Shown here: piece by piece, positions 6,769-15,444 of the stretch
How the letters are laid out: every line of letters starts with the position of its first letter
Position numbering within the stretch: position 1 is the stretch's first letter
Assembly: GCA_015486895.1 (NCBI GenBank)
Contig: WFQT01000412.1
Location: forward strand, 1 to 44,565
Origin: Anaerolineae bacterium
GTDB lineage: Bacteria > Chloroflexota > Anaerolineae > JAADDB01
Length of the DNA: 44,565 bases
Direction of reading: 5' to 3'
Notes under the pieces: model-generated
Told to the model about the DNA's origin: nothing
Databases searched by the model: none
The model's input: only the letters and a program-made list of their open reading frames with translations
Program-made: the position numbers and the translations under genes

Positions 6769-8328
6769 TCACCGCCCGCCCAATGTCAGCGTATCCAGGA
6801 TTGTCTTTAGCAAAATCACGATATCCAGCCACGGCGACTGGTGCTTGATGTAGTAGAGGTCATACTGGAGTTTGAGAAGCGCATCTTCTTTGGAGGCACC
6901 ATAGCCCTGCTTGACCAGGCCCCAACCGGCCATGCCGGGCTTGACAGCATGACGCACTCGGTAGAAGGGGATTTCCTGGGCCAGTTCCTCCACGAACTCG
7001 GGCCGCTCGGGGCGGGGACCGACGGCACTCATCTCGCCCTTGAGGATGTTGAGGAACTGGGGGAACTCGTCCACGTGAGTCCGGCGCAAGATACGCCCCA
7101 CCCGAGTCACGCGAGGGTCTTTCTTCTGCGCCCAGACGGCCTTTCCTTTCTCGGCATCGGGTACCATGGAACGGAACTTGTAGACCCGAAAGATGCGGCC
7201 GCCTTTGCCCACCCGCGCCTGACGGTAGAAGATGGGGCCGGGGCAGTCCAGGTAGATGGCGGCGACGATGAAGGGAGTAGCAAAGGCCAGCAGGAACAGG
7301 CCGATGGAGGCCAGGACGACGTCCATCAGCCGTTTGATCATTGGCCATAGGGTACCGCTACCCCGGTGGTGGATGGGCATGGCCACGTACCAGTTGCCAC
7401 CGACGTGCTCCACCGGCACCCGGCCAGTGAGTTGCTCATAGAGCACGGGCATGGGGATGATCTCCACCCCCAGCTCCAGGCAGTCCATCAGGATCTGCAG
7501 CAGTTCGCCGTTGACCTCGTGGGTGATGGCCAGAATCAGCGTAGTGGCCTGATGTTGGGCAATCAGATCCTTGAGAACGTAACGATCACCCAACACCAGA
7601 CAAGGAGAGAGGGAGATGGGGTGAGGGGGAGAATCCCCTTGTCCCCTTGTCCCCTTGTCTCCTTGTTCCCCTGTTACCATTCTTCCCTGTTTCACCGGAT
7701 CGTCGTCTACGAAGCCCAGGATGTGAAAGGTGCCGTCGCCATCCTGGAACAGGGCCTTGAGGATGGTGTGGCCGGCCCAGCCGGCGCCGATGATGAGGGC
7801 GCGGCGCTGAAAGAAGGGCTGAGCCAGGACCAGGACGTAGAGGCCCCGCCCAGCTAAGAGCAGGGCAATGACCAGCAATGGAAAAGCTGCCAGAGCGAAG
7901 CGGCGAACGGGCAGGGCAGGGGTGAGGAAAGGGATCAGCAGGTAGACGAGGGACGTAAATAGCCCGGCCTTGAGCACTGCCAGCGCGGCCGTGGACATCC
8001 GCCCGGCCACGCGCAGGTCGTAGGCATCGAAGGCGTGGGCCAGTGGGAACCACAGAACGCTCAGGAGCAAGAACCAGAGAGGATGGTCAATGAGCAGCCC
8101 CCAGTCCAAGTTATGTCCGGGCCGCAGAGCCAGCGCCAGGAGCAGGGCACCGTTAATCGCCAGCAAGTCGAGACCCATCAAGAGCAGGCGGCGTTCGGAG
8201 ACGCGCAGGGGAAGACGGAAGAGAGAAAATGGACGATGGAAAATAGATAAGAAGGAATGGGGCCACACACTGCTGTGTGAACCAACTTCCGTAATGTTCG
8301 GCATGCTGTCCTTTGAGTGTGCTGTCAT
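6769..8328 (-). CDS. Initiating polyprenyl-phosphate sugar phosphotransferase (WbaP/WcaJ-like)
   Basis: A 519-residue polytopic phosphoglycosyltransferase that would transfer a sugar-1-phosphate from a UDP-sugar to undecaprenyl phosphate and so start repeat-unit synthesis. The N-terminal half has several membrane segments (near residues 48-70, 83-100, 115-165) and a Rossmann-like domain with ALIIGAGWAGHTILKAL. The catalytic bacterial sugar transferase domain starts at about residue 332 (KRLMDVVLASIGLFLL), with FRSMVPDAEKGK, the HVDEFPQFLNILKGEMS catalytic Asp-Glu at about 420-421, and AVGPRPERPEF. Residues of roughly 215-240 (nt about 7601-7683) are an in-frame insertion of repeat DNA, reading GEQGDKGTRGQGDSPP and so on, in the loop where relatives have only a few residues. 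Its start is two bases from the stop of a truncated paralogue. Which sugar is transferred cannot be told. Confidence 0.9.
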   Translation of the reverse strand: MTAHSKDSMPNITEVGSHSSVWPHSFLSIFHRPFSLFRLPLRVSERRLLLMGLDLLAINGALLLALALRPGHNLDWGLLIDHPLWFLLLSVLWFPLAHAFDAYDLRVAGRMSTAALAVLKAGLFTSLVYLLIPFLTPALPVRRFALAAFPLLVIALLLAGRGLYVLVLAQPFFQRRALIIGAGWAGHTILKALFQDGDGTFHILGFVDDDPVKQGRMVTGEQGDKGTRGQGDSPPHPISLSPCLVLGDRYVLKDLIAQHQATTLILAITHEVNGELLQILMDCLELGVEIIPMPVLYEQLTGRVPVEHVGGNWYVAMPIHHRGSGTLWPMIKRLMDVVLASIGLFLLAFATPFIVAAIYLDCPGPIFYRQARVGKGGRIFRVYKFRSMVPDAEKGKAVWAQKKDPRVTRVGRILRRTHVDEFPQFLNILKGEMSAVGPRPERPEFVEELAQEIPFYRVRHAVKPGMAGWGLVKQGYGASKEDALLKLQYDLYYIKHQSPWLDIVILLKTILDTLTLGGR

Positions 8329-8329
8329 A

Positions 8330-8971
8330 CTATGTTTGCTCCAGCAAAATTCTCACAACCCGTTCCACCACGTGGCCGTCGCCATAGAAACTGACCGCCT
8401 GGGCCAGCGTCCTACCGGACCAACCGGCGCCCACCACCAAAGCGGTCTGGTGAAACGCAGGCTGCACGAACACCCTGGCATAGGTCAGGCGCCACACGGC
8501 CACACCTGCCACGGCCATGGCAGGGAAGAGCAGCAGGTTCAAGCGGCGCTCGGGCAAGGGCGGGGTCAGGTAAGGGATAAGGAGGTACAGCCCCGCCGTG
8601 AGGAGAACAGCACCGCTGGCAGACCAGAGGGAGTGCATGGGGCTGGCGGCTTTGGCCAAATCGTAGACGTTCAGGAAAGCTCCTGCCGTGAACCACACCA
8701 ACAACAACGTCACGATCCAGGACACGTGCGTGCCTCCGGTACCATCCCCTACGTGCAGGTAGATCCACAAGGCTGCCGTCAGTATGAGGACGTCTGCAAT
8801 CTCTAGCAGTATCCGGCGTTCAGAGAAACGGAGGGAAAAGGGGGGCATTGTAGAAGGGGAACGCCGCTTCTCTCCGCCGGACTCTACAGATGCGCGTGCA
8901 GACGGCTCAGATGTAGTCCCCGATTGAGAAGCAAGCACTGGCTCCGAATTCTTGAGGGACGCTTGATTCAT
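8330..8971 (-). pseudogene. Chimera: N-terminal half of a phosphoglycosyltransferase fused to the tail of a UDP-GlcNAc 2-epimerase-like gene
   Basis: Residues 1-195 parallel the N-terminal half of the adjacent WbaP-like protein: SLRFSERRILLEIADVLI, LIPYLTPPLPERRLNLLLF and ALVVGAGWSGRTLAQAV. The catalytic sugar transferase domain is missing. The last 18 residues, YGDGHVVERVVRILLEQT, do not belong to that family. They match the usual C-terminus of WecB/NeuC-type 2-epimerases (YGDGxAxERIVxxL), as also seen at the end of the NeuC-like protein at 31.6 kb (YGDGHAGERIADIL). The switch occurs at ATGGCGACGGC (8385-8375), which is also present at the equivalent place of the intact paralogue (7742-7732). 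A recombination at this 11-base microhomology is the simplest explanation. The product can hardly be an active transferase. Confidence 0.8.
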
Positions 8972-9004
8972 CGTGAGAAAATCCCTCCTGTATGGAGTAG
9001 AACC

Positions 9005-10108
9005 TTAGTATCCACTCCATGGTACCTTTCGCGGTGGTAAAGGGAATGTTAGAACTCCCCAGAGAAAGCCCATGCCCCAACTCAGATGCAGCACAGCGAA
9101 CACGACCACAACCGTTATCGCCAGCCTGATGCATCCCACCACACTAGTGTGTAAGTGGTTACGTTTCGATACTGCAAAAGTAGCCGCGGTCAGTGCTGAG
9201 ATCAAATAGACGGTGAGTATAGATCCCAAGAGAACCATCTGCCCTTTCCACAAACCTGCTATAATGCCTGCAATAATGCTCAGTATGAACAGTGGAGGAA
9301 CTAGCTGCCTTACTTTCAGTGAATCAGGATGTTTTTTTAGGGTCTGAACTTTCCAATAGCCATATTGGAAATATTGTCTCCACAATTTGGATAGGGTAGA
9401 GCGGACGTAGTAAACAGTACGAAGTTCTGGGGTAAGAAATATACGTCCGCCAGCCTTAATTAACCGGTGATTAAACTCATAATCCTGATTTCGTAAGAAG
9501 TTTTCATCAAAAGAACCTATTCGCTCAAATACCTCACGACGATAGGCACCAAAAGCCACGGTATCTACTTGCATGGGGTCTTTGCTCCCTGTACGAAAAC
9601 GGGCATTACCCACACCAAAGGGCGAACTCTGTGCTAAAGCAGTAGCCCTGGCAGTCCACGTCTCTCCAACCGTTTCCAACTGTCCACCAAAGCACTCTGC
9701 GCTATAGTTCTGAAGCCCCTCCACACACCGACCCACATAGTCATGAGGAATCTCACAATGCCCGTCCACGCGAATGATAATGTCTCCGCGGGCATGGCGC
9801 AGGCCAATGTTGAGGGCAGTGGGGACAATGCGAGAGGGATTGTCGAGGAAGCGGATAGGTGGTGGGCGGTAGCTGGTAGCTGATAGCTGATGGCTGGTGG
9901 AAGGTGGCGGGACCTTGGCACCGATTTGTCGAACAAGCTCACGAGTGCCATCGTCCGACATGCCATCCACGACCAGTATCTCCATGCGGTCAGCAGGGTA
10001 GTCCTGAGCCAGTACCGCGCTCAAGCTGCGCTCGATGTACGCGGCTTCGTTGCGGATAGGCATGATAACGGAAACAAAAGGCAATTGCCGGTTAGATTGT
10101 GTAGCCAT
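9005..10108 (-). CDS. ExoA-like family 2 glycosyltransferase
   Basis: A 367-residue GT2 with the N-terminal GT-A fold: FVSVIMPIRNEAAYIERSL, EILVVDGMSDDGTRE, then IRVDGHCEIPHDYV holding the metal-binding Asp. After the catalytic domain (about residue 260) there are three or four C-terminal membrane segments (PLFILSIIAGIIAGL, GSILTVYLISALTAATFA, AITVVVVFAVLHLSWG), as in ExoA-type succinoglycan glycosyltransferases, so it works at the inner face of the cytoplasmic membrane. Residues about 64-82 (PPPSTSHQLSATSYRPPP) are an in-frame insertion of AGCTGAT-type heptamer repeats just before the conserved IRFLDNPSRIVPTALN. AGGA six bases before the ATG supports the start. A broken copy of its first about 110 codons lies upstream at 10940-11249. 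Confidence 0.88.
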   Translation of the reverse strand: MATQSNRQLPFVSVIMPIRNEAAYIERSLSAVLAQDYPADRMEILVVDGMSDDGTRELVRQIGAKVPPPSTSHQLSATSYRPPPIRFLDNPSRIVPTALNIGLRHARGDIIIRVDGHCEIPHDYVGRCVEGLQNYSAECFGGQLETVGETWTARATALAQSSPFGVGNARFRTGSKDPMQVDTVAFGAYRREVFERIGSFDENFLRNQDYEFNHRLIKAGGRIFLTPELRTVYYVRSTLSKLWRQYFQYGYWKVQTLKKHPDSLKVRQLVPPLFILSIIAGIIAGLWKGQMVLLGSILTVYLISALTAATFAVSKRNHLHTSVVGCIRLAITVVVVFAVLHLSWGMGFLWGVLTFPLPPRKVPWSGY

Positions 10109-10109
10109 G

Positions 10110-10880
10110 TTATTTCCTACAGGATGGTTTGGAGAGCTTGATTAACACCTGCCACGCTTGTCGCCTTAACCCAGGTATCCGGAAGAGCCGAGCATCCAGA
10201 GATTCCAGTGCATCCAGAACCATCGATTGCAATCCTCGAGGTTTGATCAATGCTGCGATTATTGCAGTTAGGTAGAAATATCTGACTTCGACATGATCAA
10301 ATTGATCAGACAAGTGCCTAATATCCTCGTGTAATAACGGATGTTCGTCTGGAGTGCGAATCTGTGGAGTAAAGTAACGGTAAATGTTGATGAAAGGATT
10401 ATGTCCCAAAGGTTCGAGGAAAACGGCAAAGCCGCCTGGATCCAAAACGCGACAAATTTCAGGAAGGGCTTGGCTGAGGTCAAGATGGTGCAATATTCCA
10501 GCACCATATATTATCCCAAAGGAATTATCTCCAAAACCCAGGACCTCACCATCCATCTGGATAAAACAAATGCCACCCCGAAGACCCTCACTTCTCCGCC
10601 TTGCCTGCTGCAAGGCAACCTCTGAAATATCAATCCCAAGAACCCGGCACCTACGTTGTGCCAATCGAAACATGTTGCTACTGCCAATACCACACCCGTA
10701 CTCCAAAGCCATGGTTCCTGGGATACACATAGCCAACTCGGCTCTCAATGCGTCATGTATCGAGCGTGTAATCGAGTAGAATCGTGCCACTTTTCTAGAG
10801 CGCTCGTCCGGGTGTCGGAATCGAAGGTTATGCAGTGAGCGTTCACGTGCGACGCGCTGCTCCTTGCCTATCTCATGCAT
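10110..10880 (-). CDS. Class I SAM-dependent methyltransferase
   Basis: The gene starts at the ATG at 10880 (MHEIGKEQRVARERSL), supported by GGGGGGAG six bases upstream. It is open further upstream only because it is in frame with a broken glycosyltransferase copy. The 256-residue product has the methyltransferase fold: motif I MALEYGCGIGSSNMF, GIDISEVALQQARRR for the acidic loop, DGEVLGFGDNSFGIIYGAGI and LHHLDLSQALPEICRVLDPGG. These are typical of the Methyltransf_11 type, acting on small molecules or sugars. The C-terminal part (HPLLHEDIRHL onward) is variable. Stop and the next start are separated by a single base, so it is co-transcribed with the GT2. Glycan O- or N-methylation is inferred from the context. 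Confidence 0.85.
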   Translation of the reverse strand: MHEIGKEQRVARERSLHNLRFRHPDERSRKVARFYSITRSIHDALRAELAMCIPGTMALEYGCGIGSSNMFRLAQRRCRVLGIDISEVALQQARRRSEGLRGGICFIQMDGEVLGFGDNSFGIIYGAGILHHLDLSQALPEICRVLDPGGFAVFLEPLGHNPFINIYRYFTPQIRTPDEHPLLHEDIRHLSDQFDHVEVRYFYLTAIIAALIKPRGLQSMVLDALESLDARLFRIPGLRRQAWQVLIKLSKPSCRK

Positions 10881-10939
10881 CATATTCTCCCCCCTATTGC
10901 GGCTACTTTGTCTTCTGGATAACACTAGTAAGATCGGTT

Positions 10940-11249
10940 CCCTGTGCATGGCGCAGGCCGATCTTGAGTGCGGTGGGGACAATGCGAGAGGGATTATCGA
11001 GGAGGCGGATAGGTGGTGGGCGATAGCTGATAGCTGATGGCTGATGGCTGGTGGCAGGGACCCGGCGGCGATCTGTCGAACAAGCTCGCGCGTGCCATCG
11101 TCCGACATGCCATCTACAACCAAGACCTCCATGCGATCAGCAGGGTAGTCCTGAGCCAGTACCGCGCTCAAGCTGCGCTCGATGTACGCGGCCTCGTTAC
11201 GGATGGGCATGATGATGGTGACGAAGGGATGGTCATACTTTGAACCCAT
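10940..11249 (-). pseudogene. Broken N-terminal duplicate of the downstream GT2
   Basis: From the ATG at 11249 the frame encodes FVTIIMPIRNEAAYIERSL, AVLAQDYPADRMEVLVVDG and MSDDGTRELVRQIA, nearly identical to the GT2 at 9005-10108. It then enters an AGCTGAT-type heptamer tract. The tract, measured between conserved flanks, is 47 bases here and 54 in the intact gene, so one heptamer unit fewer shifts the frame. The expected continuation (RLLDNPSRIVPTALKIGLRHA) is still present in another frame down to about 10945, after which similarity ends. The ATG overlaps the TPR gene stop (TGATG), so this shell has kept the translational start while the methyltransferase now follows it. Confidence 0.85.
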
Positions 11250-12019
11250 CAGTGGCTTTCCCTCAATCGCATTCTCTTTTCAAGTTCATCAGCGCGTTGC
11301 CGGATCTCTGCATGACGGGAACGACGGAAATAACTTGCTGCTCGTTCCCACTCGCCTAGTTGTTCTGCCGTAACGCCCGCCCGATAGCAACCGTTGGAAC
11401 CAGGGTCGCCGTTGTAACATGAGTTCTGATAGGCTTCGATAGCGGCTTCAGGATCATGGGCGCGCAGAACATCTCCCAATTCTCGCCAGCGCAAGCCGTC
11501 TCTCGGATTCAGGCTCAGCCCTTTACGAAACAAAAAGGTGATTGCGTCCCGGTTGGCGTCGTTTACTGCACTAGGCATGCCGTTTACGAATCCGGCTTTT
11601 ATCTCAGCAAGCCAAAACCACGATTCGGCATCATCAGGCTGTAGTTCGAGCGCCGTGGTGGCCAGACGCTCGTCTTTCGGGATCACAGAGCGAAGCAGCG
11701 GGACATAAAAGGGGCCACATGCAAGGACTTTAGGAGACAAACCAACATTGTCCTCTCCCAAGGCATATTCAACGCGCAATCGCAACCAGAGGACGTGACA
11801 ACTATGCCACATGTCTTCATCAGAGAGAAACCTGTGAGCGCGATCCAATTGTACAAAGTTACCGTTTATCCCGTGCATAGCAGCCACGGCAGAGCGATTC
11901 AATAACCAGCGATCACCCAGATGTGAGGAATAATTGCCGATCCAGACGATGGCTACAACGAGCAGGGCCAACGAAGTGACGATACCGCGCCAGCCTGTAG
12001 CCCGAAAATTTTCTAACAT
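11249..12019 (-). CDS. Membrane-anchored TPR-like protein
   Basis: A 256-residue protein with one N-terminal membrane helix at about residues 13-30 (GIVTSLALLVVAIVWIG) and a mainly helical outer part. From about residue 115 it shows tetratricopeptide-like pairs: TALELQPDDAESWFWLAEI, FRKGLSLNPRDGLRWRELG, DPEAAIEAYQNSC and AEQLGEWERAASYFRRSR, with the alternating W/L, G, Y, A, P pattern. There is no catalytic motif. Such anchored TPR proteins next to O-antigen ligases and glycosyltransferases may act as assembly scaffolds; this one has no specific assignable role. Its stop overlaps the start of the GT2 fragment. Confidence 0.7.
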   Translation of the reverse strand: MLENFRATGWRGIVTSLALLVVAIVWIGNYSSHLGDRWLLNRSAVAAMHGINGNFVQLDRAHRFLSDEDMWHSCHVLWLRLRVEYALGEDNVGLSPKVLACGPFYVPLLRSVIPKDERLATTALELQPDDAESWFWLAEIKAGFVNGMPSAVNDANRDAITFLFRKGLSLNPRDGLRWRELGDVLRAHDPEAAIEAYQNSCYNGDPGSNGCYRAGVTAEQLGEWERAASYFRRSRHAEIRQRADELEKRMRLRESH

Positions 12020-12029
12020 TTTCGATGTA

Positions 12030-12320
12030 TCACTGTGCTTTAAGCGTTCTAATCAACAGGTGACAACCGGCCCGGGCTGCAGAGATAGCAACATCCAGAT
12101 GGAGCGCCGTAGGGTTAGAGACGACTACAGCATCCGGCTTGTAGTGATTCAGGGCAAATTCCAGGTCACGCTCTGCCGGATACCCTGCAAGTTCCGCATC
12201 CGGGAGTACGGAAAGGCCTGAACGCACCAGCACTATGTCCTGTACCCCCAACTTTTCCAGGTTGTGAAGGTGTCTGCGGCCTATGGAATCTAAACCTACT
12301 ACAAGGAATGTACCGGTCAT
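12030..12320 (-). pseudogene. N-terminal fragment of a Gfo/Idh/MocA oxidoreductase
   Basis: Only the first about 90 residues of a Gfo/Idh-type NAD(P)-dependent sugar oxidoreductase remain. VVGLDSIGRRHLHNLEKLG is the nucleotide-binding start (one canonical Gly is replaced by Asp), followed by KPDAVVVSNPTALHLDVAI and SAARAGCHLLI. In the intact relative at 29838-30893 the next residues are EKPLSH, carrying the conserved Lys-Pro; here the chain ends RTLKAQ and stops. The catalytic C-terminal domain is completely missing. It is another front-end remnant between intact genes. Confidence 0.85.
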
Positions 12321-12344
12321 AATCGCAAGGGGGATTGTTCGTGT

Positions 12345-13337
12345 CTAAGCATTCCGAGCATGCCGATGTGAAATTGCAGCATTGTAAACCTCAATCACCT
12401 GCTCCGTAAGCAGTTTCTCGTCCAAGTCACGGACATGTTCACGCCCATTTACTCTCCTCCCTTCCATTGAAAACACTTGCTCTAGTGCCCGAGTGATTGT
12501 CCTGGGATCATCGTCAGCACACACAATGCACCCTTCAATACCCTCGATCCGCTTGCGCACATCACCGACATCCGTTGATACAACGGGGACATTGCATGCA
12601 AGCGCCTCCTTAACCACATTGGGGGAGCCCTCATGACGCGACGTCAAAAGCAAAACATCCGCGGCGTTCATGTAGTAGGGCATTTGGTCGTGCTTGATAC
12701 CACGCGCTACAGGAATGTCCACATCGGGATATTTTTGCCTCACAAGACCGACAGCAGCCTGTGCCAGTTCGTATCTCTTTCTAGCAACCGAAGGATCTCC
12801 ACCAAAGAACACAATTTTCCGTTCCAACGGCAATTTTAATAGGATTCGTGCCTCGTTGCGGTCAGTTGGCCGAAAAAGCGACAAATCAACGCCACTAGGT
12901 ATCACATGATAGCGACGACCAGGCAACTTCCTCCCTAAGTGCTCGGAAACAACGATGATCTCATCGGCCAGTAGTGACACGCTTACAGATATAAACTTCA
13001 AAACCTTCCCCACCAGCAGGTAACGCCCGTTCGGACCGACGATTCCTTCCAAATCGCTGCCACGATACGTCACTACCAGGGGTAGACGTTTGGGCAGAGC
13101 GAGAAGAGCGCTTTGCCCCCACTGAGCATGGACCAAGTCGTAACGGTGTCGGGATAGTTTGCGACGTACCATTCGCCAAGCTTTCAAATAGTTGAGTGGC
13201 TTCTTACCCCCTCGGAAATGAAACACATCCACATCTACCCCGGCTTTCCGCAAGAAATCAACCTGGCGAACAATGAACGGAACTGCGTACGGGTGTTCCG
13301 CGGATGGCCACTCACTGGTGATCATAAGAACGCGCAT
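12345..13337 (-). CDS. Family 4 glycosyltransferase
   Basis: A 330-residue GT-B glycosyltransferase. The N-terminal domain opens MRVLMITSEWPSAEHPYAVP and contains YDLVHAQWGQSALLALPKR. The donor-binding domain has HVIPSGVDLSLFRPTDR, KIVFFGGDPSVARKRYELA, and the EX7E motif in EGSPNVVKEALACNVPVVST. This is the GT4 pattern; it would use a nucleotide-activated sugar with retention of configuration at the cytoplasmic membrane. It follows asnB by only ten bases and precedes the Gfo/Idh fragment. Donor and acceptor cannot be deduced. Confidence 0.9.
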   Translation of the reverse strand: MRVLMITSEWPSAEHPYAVPFIVRQVDFLRKAGVDVDVFHFRGGKKPLNYLKAWRMVRRKLSRHRYDLVHAQWGQSALLALPKRLPLVVTYRGSDLEGIVGPNGRYLLVGKVLKFISVSVSLLADEIIVVSEHLGRKLPGRRYHVIPSGVDLSLFRPTDRNEARILLKLPLERKIVFFGGDPSVARKRYELAQAAVGLVRQKYPDVDIPVARGIKHDQMPYYMNAADVLLLTSRHEGSPNVVKEALACNVPVVSTDVGDVRKRIEGIEGCIVCADDDPRTITRALEQVFSMEGRRVNGREHVRDLDEKLLTEQVIEVYNAAISHRHARNA

Positions 13338-13347
13338 GATTAGGCCT

Positions 13348-15282
13348 TTATGGGCGAATAAAATGATCCCACCAGATTTGCAAAATAAGGTGTATCCAGA
13401 CCCTGTGCCTTAGCTGATACGCGCTGACAGGCAGGTGAAGGGCTTCAGGATCTTTCAGCAAGATATCCCGTATTTCCACAACCCTTGTGGGATCAAAAAT
13501 CCCTTGTTCCCTTATTCTTTGCTCAGATAGCATATCAACTAGCAAGGACCTCCAGTTTTGCTTTCTGAACCAAGAAGCAAATGGTAGCTCAAATCCATGT
13601 TTTTTGCGATTGAGGATAGAGACTGGCAGCAAATCTCGAAAAGCGTGTTTAAGTACAATTTTCTGCGAGCCGCCCCGCAGTTTGAAGTTGATGGGCATGC
13701 GGATCGCCCACTCGACTACTTGATGATCGAGAAAGGGTGAACGCACCTCCAGAGAGCAAGCCATTGACGCACGATCCACTTTCGTTAACATGCCATCTGC
13801 TAAGTGGTGCATAAAATCCCACGCCATATAACGGGCCAGCCCGTCTCCATCAATCACAGATAGCTGCTCCCGCATCATGGCGTTGGTTGAATACCTCCCG
13901 AGCCTAGAGCGCCACTCGGGACTGTACATGTTAGATTTGGCCCCCTCCTCAAAATATGTAGACATTGCGATAATTCTATCAATCTCATCTAGGCGGCCGA
14001 GAGCAAAAGCCTTTCCTATCCGTCTTAACTTTTCCGCGCCACTAAGCCAAAATGTTTGGACCAAACGCCTTATTATACCAGATATTGTGCCCAACATCCC
14101 TTCAGGCAGAAAAGGAATCCTGGCCAGAAAAGAAACCCAATAAAAATAGCGGTAGATATTATACCCAGCGAAAAGCTCATCCCCCCCATCCCCGGACAAA
14201 GCCACAGCAACATGACGGCGCGCAGCCTGAGCAACCCAGTAAGTGGGAATAAACGAAGAATCTGCGAATGGCTCATCCATATACCAGACAAGATTAATTA
14301 AATCGTCCGGTGTAAAATTGTCTGCATCCACACAGCTATCAATGTGCTGAGTTTGAAATTTCGATGCAACATGCCTTGCATAACCTCTCTCATCAAAACG
14401 AGGATCCGAAAATCCTATACTGAAGGTACGCACTGTGGGCAGGTACTGCGCCATAAGCCCTACTACTACAGAAGAATCGATACCTCCACTTAGAAAAGCA
14501 CCCAATGGCACATCACTGCGGAGTCGTATCCTCACTGCTTCGCGGAGGATCTCTTTAAGCCCGCTAGCATACTCTTCCATACTCCACGATCTATTCACTG
14601 CCAGCAAAGGCTCCCAATAACGCCGAAGCGCGTATGATCCACGCCCAACATCAGCAATCAACATACTTGCCGGTTCCAGTTTGTATATTCCTTCAAAAAT
14701 GCTTTTTGGCGCGGGAATATACAACAACGAGAGATAATCGTGCAAAGCCTCTCTATTAATGTCGCGCGCAAACTCTGGCCACTCAGTAAGAGCCTTTATC
14801 TCGGAAGCAAACGCTAACTGGTTGCCTTTTTGTCCGTAGAATAACGGCTTCTGGCCTACACGATCTCGCACAAGGAACAGCAATTTACGTTTAGAATCCC
14901 ATAATGCAATGACAAACATGCCTCGCAGCTTGTCAACAAAATGTTCCCCGAAAGATTCATAAGCGTGAACGATTACCTCTGTATCTGACCTGGTCACAAA
15001 ATGGTGTCCTTTTGCCTCAAGTTCTCGCCGTAAACCCAAATAATTGTATATCTCCCCATTCAGCATCACCCAAATATCTTTTTTCTCGTTTGATACGGGT
15101 TGGTGTCCAGTTTCCAAGTCAATTATGCTCAACCTTCGAAAACCGAAGGCCACGGGACCATCTACTAAAAAGCCCACATCGTCAGGCCCTCTGTGGACAA
15201 TTTTCGATGCCATCTGCTCCACGGCTGCAGGCTGTTCAATGTGTTTCCCATCTATATTTAAGATACCCACCAGTCCACACAT
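13348..15282 (-). CDS. asnB: Asparagine synthetase (glutamine-hydrolysing)
   Basis: A full-length 644-residue AsnB. The start MCGLVGILNIDGKH exposes Cys2, the nucleophile of the N-terminal glutamine amidotransferase domain, and HRGPDDVGFLV and NGEIYNYLGLRRELE follow. The C-terminal synthetase domain has the pyrophosphate loop FLSGGIDSSVVVGLM, then SIGFSDPRFDERGYAR, ALSGDGGDELFAGYNIY and KVDRASMACSLEVRSPFLDH. It would amidate aspartate or, as often seen for AsnB paralogues in polysaccharide loci, a carboxylated sugar such as a uronic acid, converting it to an amide. The second role is inferred from the surroundings only. A GAGAGAAG sequence just before the ATG serves as ribosome binding site. 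The 160 bases upstream hold nothing recognisable. Confidence 0.93.
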   Translation of the reverse strand: MCGLVGILNIDGKHIEQPAAVEQMASKIVHRGPDDVGFLVDGPVAFGFRRLSIIDLETGHQPVSNEKKDIWVMLNGEIYNYLGLRRELEAKGHHFVTRSDTEVIVHAYESFGEHFVDKLRGMFVIALWDSKRKLLFLVRDRVGQKPLFYGQKGNQLAFASEIKALTEWPEFARDINREALHDYLSLLYIPAPKSIFEGIYKLEPASMLIADVGRGSYALRRYWEPLLAVNRSWSMEEYASGLKEILREAVRIRLRSDVPLGAFLSGGIDSSVVVGLMAQYLPTVRTFSIGFSDPRFDERGYARHVASKFQTQHIDSCVDADNFTPDDLINLVWYMDEPFADSSFIPTYWVAQAARRHVAVALSGDGGDELFAGYNIYRYFYWVSFLARIPFLPEGMLGTISGIIRRLVQTFWLSGAEKLRRIGKAFALGRLDEIDRIIAMSTYFEEGAKSNMYSPEWRSRLGRYSTNAMMREQLSVIDGDGLARYMAWDFMHHLADGMLTKVDRASMACSLEVRSPFLDHQVVEWAIRMPINFKLRGGSQKIVLKHAFRDLLPVSILNRKKHGFELPFASWFRKQNWRSLLVDMLSEQRIREQGIFDPTRVVEIRDILLKDPEALHLPVSAYQLRHRVWIHLILQIWWDHFIRP

Positions 15283-15444
15283 CTTCTCTCACCCATTACA
15301 AGTAAGTGGTCCGCTAAGACAATGAAAGTATTAGGAGACTTATTTGTTATCGCCATGATACCAGAATGTGTCATGTCACCCCTTGTGCTTCAAAACCGCA
15401 GAAAGTAGCAAGTGGATACAAGCGACCGCATTCTCCAGTAAAAC

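Noticed and set aside
10881..11249. Genuine GT2::methyltransferase fusion protein of about 379 residues
   Set aside because: The GT2 part covers only the first about 70 residues and ends in translated repeat; the methyltransferase has its own strong ribosome binding site and ATG at 10880.
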